NCBI GenBank assembly: GCA_020719105.1
Contig: DYQV01000061.1
Coordinates: 1-11,202, forward strand
Origin: Rikenella microfusus
GTDB taxonomy: Bacteria > Bacteroidota > Bacteroidia > Bacteroidales > SZUA-534
DNA length: 11,202 bases
Direction: 5' to 3'
Below are positions 5,911-11,202 of this stretch, in pieces. Below the pieces are notes generated by a model that saw nothing but the letters and a program-made list of their open reading frames with translations, did no database searches and was not told where the DNA came from. The position numbers were made by a program, and so were the translations under genes. Numbering within the stretch: the stretch's first letter is position 1; each line of letters starts with the position of its first letter.

Positions 5911-7557
5911 ATGAACCGGATTTGTTTTCTTTTACTATCTATATTAAGTATTACTGTGATCTCTTGCGATTTCAGACAAAAAGCTGATTTAATTATTAAG
6001 AACGCTAAAATTTATACGGTAGATAAAAACTTTACCGTGGTTCAAGGGTTGGCTGTTATGGATGGGAAATATGTTGCCATCGGTCCTGATGCAACTATCA
6101 ATGCCCAATTTTACAGTGAAAAAGTACTCGATTTAAAGGGCAAGTATATTTACCCGGGATTTATCGATCCGCATTGTCATTTTGTTGGATACAGCGAAAC
6201 ATTGACTCAGGTTGATTTACAGGGAGCCAAGTCGTTTAACGAAGTGGTGGAAAGGGCTAAAAAGCACCATCAGGAATATAATAGTAAATGGATAACCGGC
6301 CGAGGATGGGATCAAAACTTATGGCAGCCAAAAGACTTTCCTACCAACCAGCTTTTAAATGAAGCTTTTCCCGAAACTCCCGTTTTATTGCGGCGAATTG
6401 ACGGCCATGCCGCTATTGCCAACCAAGTAGCACTGAAAATTGCAGGTATTAATGAAAGTACCCAGGTTAAAGGAGGAAAAATACTTTTAAAAGATGGAAA
6501 ACCCACCGGATTATTAATAGATAATGCCGTTGATTTGGTTTTAGCTTTTGTACCTAAACCTACCCAACAAGAACTAATTGCAGGATTGCTGAAAGCGCAG
6601 CAGAACTGCTTTGCAGTGGGTTTAACCTCTGTAGGAGATGCTGGTCTTGAAAAACCGCAAATACTTTTGATTGATAGCTTGCAAAAACAGCAGCAACTTG
6701 CCATGCGTATTTATGCCATGCTTAGCCCGACGAAAGAGAACCTACATTACTTTTTGAAAAATGGGTTTTACCAAACCCCCTACTTAAACGTCCGATCCTT
6801 AAAACTTTATGCCGATGGTGCTTTGGGTTCTCGTGGCGCACACTTGTTAAAACCCTATAGCGATGACCTTACCAATTACGGTCTTTTATTAAATAATCCT
6901 GATAGTTTAAAGGCTTTATGCCAATTGGCTTACGAATATAATTACCAGGTTAATACCCATTGCATCGGCGATTCGGCCAACCGGTTGATGCTATCCATTT
7001 ACGGCTCCCTGTTAAAAGGAAAAAACGATTACCGATGGCGCATTGAACATGCCCAGGTTGTAAATCCTGCCGATTTGAAAACCTTCAAGCAGTTTAGTGT
7101 CATACCCAGCATTCAAACCACCCATTGTACTTCCGATATGAGTTGGGCCGAAGCAAGGTTGGGTGTTGAGCGGGTGCAACACGCTTATTCATGGCAAGAT
7201 CTCTTGAAGCAAAACGATTGGTTGATTAACGGTTCCGACTTTCCAATTGAAGATATTAACCCGTTATTTGGCTTTTATGCAGCTATTACCCGCCAGGATC
7301 AAGATGGAATGCCTGTTGGAGGCTATTTTCCCAAACAACAGCTTTCGCGGATGCAAGCCCTGAAAGCTATGACCATTTGGGCTGCTATGGGTCAATTTGA
7401 GGAAAACGAAAAAGGCAGCATCGAAAAGAGTAAAATGGCCGATTTTGTAGTGCTGTCGCAAGACTTGCTTTCGGCTCCCACAAAGGATTTGTACAAAATA
7501 AAAATTGAACAGACTTACACCGGCGGTAAAAAAGTGTACGATGTGTTTGATAAATAG
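5911..7557 (+). CDS. Exported lipoprotein amidohydrolase, YtcJ-like
   Basis: Metal-dependent hydrolase of the amidohydrolase superfamily (amidohydrolase_3, YtcJ/NfdA-like), 548 aa. Members cleave C-N bonds of amide or N-formyl compounds; the substrate here is unknown. An N-terminal signal (ICFLLLSILSITVIS) ends in Cys19, a likely lipobox (V-I-S-C), so the enzyme should be anchored in the cell envelope. After a small beta domain with ADLIIKNAKIYTVD (25-38), the metal-binding HxH is PGFIDPHCHF (HCH at 88-90). Further family marks are RGWDQNLW (131-138), DGHAA (164-168), LYADGALGSRGA (299-310), His350 in NTHCIGD, His380 in RIEHAQV and Asp443 in GSDFPIE. The C-terminal region carries ALKAMTIWAA and GSIEKSKMADFVVL, the part that rejoins the beta sandwich. 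It appears to be a single-gene unit with its own promoter, convergent with the helicase. Confidence 0.88.
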   Translation: MNRICFLLLSILSITVISCDFRQKADLIIKNAKIYTVDKNFTVVQGLAVMDGKYVAIGPDATINAQFYSEKVLDLKGKYIYPGFIDPHCHFVGYSETLTQVDLQGAKSFNEVVERAKKHHQEYNSKWITGRGWDQNLWQPKDFPTNQLLNEAFPETPVLLRRIDGHAAIANQVALKIAGINESTQVKGGKILLKDGKPTGLLIDNAVDLVLAFVPKPTQQELIAGLLKAQQNCFAVGLTSVGDAGLEKPQILLIDSLQKQQQLAMRIYAMLSPTKENLHYFLKNGFYQTPYLNVRSLKLYADGALGSRGAHLLKPYSDDLTNYGLLLNNPDSLKALCQLAYEYNYQVNTHCIGDSANRLMLSIYGSLLKGKNDYRWRIEHAQVVNPADLKTFKQFSVIPSIQTTHCTSDMSWAEARLGVERVQHAYSWQDLLKQNDWLINGSDFPIEDINPLFGFYAAITRQDQDGMPVGGYFPKQQLSRMQALKAMTIWAAMGQFEENEKGSIEKSKMADFVVLSQDLLSAPTKDLYKIKIEQTYTGGKKVYDVFDK

Positions 7558-7690
7558 AGGTTAGAGAATAGAAATTAGAGTTTATATCTTAGAATTGTAT
7601 TGATGTATGTATCTGGTAAGGGTTTCTGAATACAGGATTCTGGTCACTGGTCACTGACTTCGTACTTCTGACTCCCGTCTTCGGGCTTGA
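7558..7690. repeat. Convergent intergenic gap with degenerate short repeats and a small hairpin
   Basis: Between two converging genes lie purine-rich near-repeats (TTAGAGAATAGAAATTAGAG at 7561-7580), then a tandem TGGTCAC pair (7641-7647, 7648-7654). Related ACTTC/CTGACT units follow up to 7673. CCCG (7674-7677), loop TCTT, CGGG (7682-7685) form a 4-bp hairpin 5 bases from the helicase stop. It may end transcription from either side, although no T-tract follows on either strand. The short-unit style resembles low-complexity intergenic repeats I associate with Bacteroidota. Confidence 0.45.
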
Positions 7691-9946
7691 TCACTCCTCC
7701 TTCGACTCAAACGCCAAATAAGCCATCACATATTTAATTTCGGCATAAGTAATGGTTTCGTCAACCAATTCTTTAATTGGCGAGAGCAACACAGTATCCA
7801 ATTCCTGGGCAACTTTCAGTATTTCGTTCAGTTTTTTTGTGGTTACCAAATCATTTACATCAAGCATGCCTTTTCCTATACATTCTGCTAAGTGCCCTTC
7901 AATGGTTCTGGGGCTCATGCTTCGTGCGGTAGCCGTTTCTTCCACCGATTTGTTTTTAAGGTATAGTTCCAAAGTGGTCAACCGGGTATCCACCTGTTCC
8001 CCTTTTGGTTTCTTCACCTTTATGGATGAAGCTTTGGGCTCACCATCCGGTTCAACAGGACGAATAGCGGAAGCCAATACCTGGACCATCTTTTTATCGA
8101 GTTCGGTACGGTTAATTACCGATTGGCACAATGCCTCGGCTTTAGAAATGGTGAGCATCTGTCGGTAAAAAATTCCCTCAACCCATTGCAATTCGGTTAA
8201 ATACTTTTTTGTGCCTTTTTCCCTTTTTGCTTGCTTTTTGTGTTCAATTATGCTGGAAAGCAATTCGTTGAGCAAGGGCTGAAAATACTGCCGTGCCGCT
8301 CCTACCCTTTCCAACAATGTATCTAATGCCTCGGGTTGCTGCGATTGAACCAATCGAGAAATCTGCGACTGGAATTTATTAGCTACTTCAACCAATGGTT
8401 TTACTTTGGATTGCAGTGCCATAGCCCAATTCAGGTATTTCTGTTTGGTGGACCGTACTTCGTCTTTATCGTAACTGTCGATATGTTCCTGTAAATCGCG
8501 AACCATCCAACCAAAGGAATAAGCCTGAATAACTTGCTTTTTCAGGTATTCCGACGAAGCCCGTTCAAACGATTCCTCCATCTGCATCTCATCTTTTGCC
8601 GATTGGCTGTATTGGAGCAAAGCAGGATCCACATCGGGGCCATTGATGCTGATGGGTTGGGTCAGGACAAGTCCTTTTAAGGCGGTTAACCGGGATAGTG
8701 CCACATAAATCTGACCGGGGGCAAAAGCCTGCGAAATATCAATCATGGCCTTATCAAAAGTCAATCCCTGGCTTTTATGCACTGTGATAGCCCATGCCAA
8801 CTTCAGGGGAAAATGGGTAAACTTGCCCACAATGGTTTCGCTAATCTCGCGGGTTTCCTTATCCAGAGAGAATTTTTTATTCTCCCAAGTATAAGGTTCC
8901 ACCTCAGCCGAAGGCGAGTTGTCGAGAAAGGAAACCTGAATGCTTTCGTTGGATATTTCTTCCACAAGGCCTATTTTCCCATTGAAATAGGCGCTGTTGC
9001 CCGAATAATCGTTCTTAATGAACATCACCTGTGCCCCTTTTTTGAGTTCCAACGTATATTCCACGGGATAGGAATATTCACTGAAATCGCCCTCCACCTT
9101 AGCTTTAAAGGCGAAGCGTTTGCCTGGCAGTTTTTCCAATGCTTGTTTGTTGATGTTGTCGGCTTTGTAATTGTGGGTGGTTAAATAAATGTACCCTGGA
9201 TTATCGATGGGATTGAAACTGGGCCGGTATTGACGGTTCAACAGTTCCACATCGGTTGGCGTGACTTCATTAATTCTAAAATGGTTTAACAGATCGATGA
9301 ACTGTTGGTCGGTTTGCCGATAGATGGTTTCCAATTCAATATATACCGGATGGTTACCCTTCAACGCCAATGCATTGAAAAAGTAAATGGTAGGGTAATA
9401 TCTTTTCAGCAGGCCCCATTCATCGTCTTTCACAACCGGAGGCAACTGCCACAAATCGCCGATAAATAAAATCTGCACCCCACCAAATGGCACGTTCCGA
9501 TTGCGCCGCACATACCTCAACACTGCATCAATGGCATCGAGCAAATCGGCACGCAGCATACTTACCTCGTCAATAATCAGCAACTCAACTTCCTCAATCA
9601 ACGCCCTTTTGGTGGCGTTCATGTGGAGGTTTTTGATCAAACTATTTGGGGTTGTCAGTTGGGTGTTAATTTCCAGATTGGAATCAATACGGTTTTCGGG
9701 GATAAAAGTCCCGAACGGCAGATGAAACAAAGAATGCAAGGTAGAGCCCCCGGCATTGATGGCTGCAATACCCGTGGGTGCCGCAATGAGTGTCTTCTTA
9801 TGGGTCGATTCCACAATGGCTTTCAACAAGGTGGTTTTCCCCGTGCCGGCTTTCCCGGTTAAAAAAACATGCTGGTCGGTGGCATTTATGAAACGGTTGA
9901 CGTACTGGGCTGCTTTGTCTTCTTGAAAGGAATTCATTACCTGCAT
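7691..9946 (-). CDS. PIF1-like superfamily 1B helicase with C-terminal helix-turn-helix
   Basis: Predicted cytosolic 5'-3' DNA helicase of the RecD/PIF1 group, 751 aa. Motifs in order are Walker A GKAGTGKTT (31-39), motif Ia AAPTGIAAINAGG (55-67), Walker B LLIIDEVSM (122-130), motif III FIGDLWQLPPV (161-171), motif IV ELETIYRQ (204-211), motif V AWAITVHKSQGLTFD (384-398) and motif VI GQIYVALSR (411-419). A charged, mostly helical stretch (about 455-650) follows, then a domain at about 653-748 (TTLELYLKNKSVEETA..R.MSPRTIEGHLAECI) that matches the HTH_40-type helix-turn-helix seen in Bacteroidota helicases. I took the first ATG; Met4 is an equally possible start and agrees with many relatives beginning near NSFQED. 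Its own promoter faces away from the small lipoprotein gene. Role inferred: genome maintenance such as resolving structured DNA or R-loops. Confidence 0.93.
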   Translation of the reverse strand: MQVMNSFQEDKAAQYVNRFINATDQHVFLTGKAGTGKTTLLKAIVESTHKKTLIAAPTGIAAINAGGSTLHSLFHLPFGTFIPENRIDSNLEINTQLTTPNSLIKNLHMNATKRALIEEVELLIIDEVSMLRADLLDAIDAVLRYVRRNRNVPFGGVQILFIGDLWQLPPVVKDDEWGLLKRYYPTIYFFNALALKGNHPVYIELETIYRQTDQQFIDLLNHFRINEVTPTDVELLNRQYRPSFNPIDNPGYIYLTTHNYKADNINKQALEKLPGKRFAFKAKVEGDFSEYSYPVEYTLELKKGAQVMFIKNDYSGNSAYFNGKIGLVEEISNESIQVSFLDNSPSAEVEPYTWENKKFSLDKETREISETIVGKFTHFPLKLAWAITVHKSQGLTFDKAMIDISQAFAPGQIYVALSRLTALKGLVLTQPISINGPDVDPALLQYSQSAKDEMQMEESFERASSEYLKKQVIQAYSFGWMVRDLQEHIDSYDKDEVRSTKQKYLNWAMALQSKVKPLVEVANKFQSQISRLVQSQQPEALDTLLERVGAARQYFQPLLNELLSSIIEHKKQAKREKGTKKYLTELQWVEGIFYRQMLTISKAEALCQSVINRTELDKKMVQVLASAIRPVEPDGEPKASSIKVKKPKGEQVDTRLTTLELYLKNKSVEETATARSMSPRTIEGHLAECIGKGMLDVNDLVTTKKLNEILKVAQELDTVLLSPIKELVDETITYAEIKYVMAYLAFESKEE

Positions 9947-9975
9947 GATGGGTTAAATAGTTAATTGCCGAAAGC

Positions 9976-9983
9976 CAAAAATA
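9976..9983 (-). promoter_or_regulatory. Bacteroidota -7 element TATTTTTG for the helicase
   Basis: Read on the minus strand this is an exact TAnnTTTG match, 29 bases upstream of the helicase ATG at 9946. No -33 element at standard spacing. It lies in the 115-base divergent gap shared with the lipoprotein promoter. Confidence 0.45.
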
Positions 9984-10029
9984 AACAATTTGGTTGGGTA
10001 ATTCTGAGAATACTGTCTCAAATATTTAT

Positions 10030-10037
10030 TAAATTTG
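10030..10037 (+). promoter_or_regulatory. Bacteroidota -7 element TAAATTTG for the small lipoprotein
   Basis: Exact TAnnTTTG match 24 bases before the ATG at 10062. It is identical in its eight bases to the element in front of the acyl-CoA synthetase. It is divergent from the helicase promoter about 50 bases away. Confidence 0.55.
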
Positions 10038-10061
10038 TGATAATCAAAAACACCTGCTGAA

Positions 10062-10496
10062 ATGAAAAATCTACTTTTTTTCTTGTATCTACTTGCATCC
10101 TTAATGTTGGTTGTTGCCTGTTCAAAAGAGAAAGAACCCATCGCCGATGCTTCCCTTAAAGGAGGCCAAATTACATTAAACGATACCCTTACCATTGGCT
10201 ACCAAACTACTTTGGTGGATGAGGCAAACCACCTTTCGCTAACCTTTGATTCGTTATCAAACGAAAGCCGATGTCCTATTGGTGTTGTATGTTTTTGGCA
10301 AGGGAATGTTGCGGTAAAACTCACCTTCAAAAAAGGAAATTTGGAGTACCCCTTCACCCTCGATTCGTATTTCCAACCCGATACCAGCGTGGGAGGATAT
10401 GATTTCCATTTTTTGGATGCAACGCCCTATCCGGAATTCGATAAACCGGTGGATGTTTCAGAATATCGGGTGGAATTGGTGATGATGAAAGATTAA
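10062..10496 (+). CDS. Small exported lipoprotein with an SRCP...VC.W core
   Basis: 144-residue protein with a clear lipoprotein signal: basic start, hydrophobic segment LLFFLYLLASLMLVVA and Cys20 followed by SKEKEP. The mature part is beta-rich. It holds a two-cysteine motif SRCPIGVVCFWQGN (69-82; Cys71, Cys77, Trp79) that I associate with a widespread but uncharacterised Bacteroidota lipoprotein family. The cysteines are placed to form a disulfide after export. The C-terminus has a DFHFLDATPYP segment (114-124) and ends in a strand YRVELVMM. The function is unknown; location on the outer membrane, periplasmic or surface side, is inferred. It stands alone between the divergent helicase promoter and the toxin-antitoxin promoter. 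Confidence 0.82.
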   Translation: MKNLLFFLYLLASLMLVVACSKEKEPIADASLKGGQITLNDTLTIGYQTTLVDEANHLSLTFDSLSNESRCPIGVVCFWQGNVAVKLTFKKGNLEYPFTLDSYFQPDTSVGGYDFHFLDATPYPEFDKPVDVSEYRVELVMMKD

Positions 10497-10509
10497 AAGA
10501 AACATTAAA

Positions 10510-10528
10510 TTTTGTATTTTTGACAAAA
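10510..10528. promoter_or_regulatory. Candidate operator: inverted repeat over the toxin-antitoxin promoter
   Basis: TTTTGT (10510-10515) and ACAAAA (10523-10528) form a 6-bp inverted repeat around the -7 element. An antitoxin or toxin-antitoxin complex bound here would block the promoter, as is usual for type II modules. The repeat is AT-rich and could be fortuitous. Confidence 0.3.
10515..10522 (+). promoter_or_regulatory. Bacteroidota -7 element TATTTTTG for the toxin-antitoxin pair
   Basis: Exact TAnnTTTG match 17 bases before the antitoxin ATG at 10540, giving a very short leader. No upstream TTTG at proper spacing. Confidence 0.5.
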
Positions 10529-10539
10529 AAATAACTACC

Positions 10540-10761
10540 ATGGACTTGCAATATATTACCGATACAAAAGGGAAGAAAAGTGGCGTACAGCTTCCAATGA
10601 AAGATTGGGAGCAGATTCAAAAAGATTTGGGGGAACTGGAACGCTTGCGAAACAAAAAACTTTTTATGAAAGAACTGGCTGAGGCTGTTGATGAAATGAA
10701 TCAAATTAAGCAAGGTAAAAAACAAGCCCGAAACGCTGAGGATTTTCTCGATGAACTTTAA
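10540..10761 (+). CDS. Antitoxin of a type II toxin-antitoxin module
   Basis: 73 residues. The N-terminal strand-turn-strand LQYITDTKGKKSGVQLPMKD (3-22) is followed by a long charged helix (about 23-60) and a short tail NAEDFLDEL. This matches the layout of small Bacteroidota antitoxins that use a Phd/RelB-like N-terminal fold for DNA binding and a C-terminal helix to wrap the toxin; the exact family is uncertain. The antitoxin comes first and its last 11 bases overlap the toxin start, a classic coupled arrangement. Autoregulation is expected, and an inverted repeat covers its promoter. Confidence 0.8.
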   Translation: MDLQYITDTKGKKSGVQLPMKDWEQIQKDLGELERLRNKKLFMKELAEAVDEMNQIKQGKKQARNAEDFLDEL

Positions 10762-11083
10762 TGTTAAATCAACGGTTGTTTTTGAACGGCAAGCCAAACG
10801 CTTGATACGGAAATATCCTTCGCTTAATGCCGAATTAAAAAGTCTTATCGAAGGGTTAAAAAATGAACCTGAAAAAGGCACTTCAATTGGGCATAATTGC
10901 TTTAAAATAAGACTGGCAATTGCCAGTAAAGGGAAAGGCAAATCGGGCGGAGCAAGGATAATAACCCATCTTGTTTATGAAAACGAGACCCTATATCTTT
11001 TATCCATCTTTGATAAATCAGAACTCGAAAACCTGACCGACAGTGACATTTTAGAGCTTATCAAACTAATTCCATTAGCCTAG
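10751..11083 (+). CDS. RelE/ParE-superfamily toxin
   Basis: 110 residues with the compact RelE/ParE fold pattern: strand (4-10), two helices including FERQAKRLIRKYPSLNAELK (11-30) and SLIEGLKNEP (31-40), then strands. The core KIRLAIASKGKGKSGGARII (52-71) and SIFDKSE (85-91) are typical of a RelE-like subgroup common in Bacteroidota. Lys/Arg in the core and the late D-K-S-E are the likely functional residues. RelE members cleave mRNA at the ribosome while ParE members inhibit gyrase; the sequence alone does not decide between them, though the basic core favours an mRNA interferase. The ATG overlaps the antitoxin's last codons by 11 bases. Confidence 0.87.
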   Translation: MNFNVKSTVVFERQAKRLIRKYPSLNAELKSLIEGLKNEPEKGTSIGHNCFKIRLAIASKGKGKSGGARIITHLVYENETLYLLSIFDKSELENLTDSDILELIKLIPLA

Positions 11084-11202
11084 TGAAACAATTTATTTAA
11101 TGATCTGAACGTCAAAACTTCTTTGGGTAAATCCAATATTCTTTTTCTTTTGCCTCCTAAATTAGTTGTTTTTACCTTTACCCACTCAAAACGTTATAGA
11201 AC
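11084..11202. other. Right-edge sequence without a confident gene
   Basis: AT-rich sequence after the toxin. On the minus strand a frame stays open from 11193 down to a TAG at 11080-11082 (about 37 codons, including GGKRKRILDLPKEV). It has a TAA just upstream (11194-11196) and no good start, so it is either chance or the tail of a decayed gene. No terminator hairpin is evident. Confidence 0.4.

Noticed and set aside
6312..6704. 130-codon minus-strand open frame, Cys- and Ser-rich
   Set aside because: Lies wholly inside the amidohydrolase gene on the opposite strand, with no recognisable motif.
7752..9184. Plus-strand open frames at 7752-8168 and 8777-9184
   Set aside because: Both are antisense to the helicase, whose motifs cover the region; no independent start signal or family resemblance.
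10354..10941. 195-codon minus-strand open frame
   Set aside because: It runs antisense across the lipoprotein, antitoxin and toxin genes, all of which have clear family features. Its hydrophobic translation is a by-product of Lys/Glu-rich codons on the other strand.
11080..11193. Minus-strand frame of about 37 codons at the right edge as a gene tail
   Set aside because: An in-frame TAA lies at 11194-11196 within the window and there is no ATG, GTG or well-placed TTG start. No family is recognisable.

Overview
The window looks like ordinary chromosome from a member of the Bacteroidota, most likely a Bacteroidales or Marinilabiliales-type organism. Three things point there. The primary-type sigma factor is short (287 aa) and lacks region 1.1. 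The exact Bacteroidota -7 promoter element TAnnTTTG recurs just upstream of gene after gene. Shine-Dalgarno sequences are almost absent, and the base composition is moderately AT-rich. I see no tRNA, rRNA, CRISPR array, intact insertion sequence or prophage.

Layout. Positions 1-282 are non-coding and hold a perfect 10-bp hairpin and the promoter of the first gene. Then, on the + strand, come: a fused alpha-beta ADP-forming acyl-CoA synthetase (283-2340); a single-pass small membrane protein (2399-2593) that abuts a six-span membrane protein with an Mpv17/PMP22-like C-terminus (2594-3286); a long-chain flavodoxin (3326-3847); an RpoD-type sigma factor (3881-4744) followed by a hairpin terminator; and ribulose-phosphate 3-epimerase (4843-5496). 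An eroded ORF6N-domain fragment (5497-5712) sits directly against the rpe stop codon. A lipoprotein-type YtcJ-like amidohydrolase (5911-7557) ends the + strand run. It converges on a minus-strand PIF1-like helicase with a C-terminal helix-turn-helix (7691-9946), and the gap between them carries a degenerate short repeat. Divergent from the helicase is a small two-cysteine lipoprotein (10062-10496). A compact antitoxin-toxin pair of the RelE/ParE type follows (10540-11083). The last 119 bases hold no confident gene.

Function. Most of the content is housekeeping: energy conservation from acyl-CoA (ADP-forming synthetase), electron transfer (flavodoxin), transcription (sigma factor) and the pentose phosphate pathway (Rpe). 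The right half is more accessory in character: a periplasmic or surface hydrolase, a helicase, a lipoprotein and a toxin-antitoxin module. The best candidates for something under-described are the coupled small-TM / Mpv17-like membrane pair and the small lipoprotein with an SRCP...VC.W core. I found no convincing multi-gene novel defence or mobile system. The ORF6N fragment and the toxin-antitoxin pair are the only traces of horizontal traffic.
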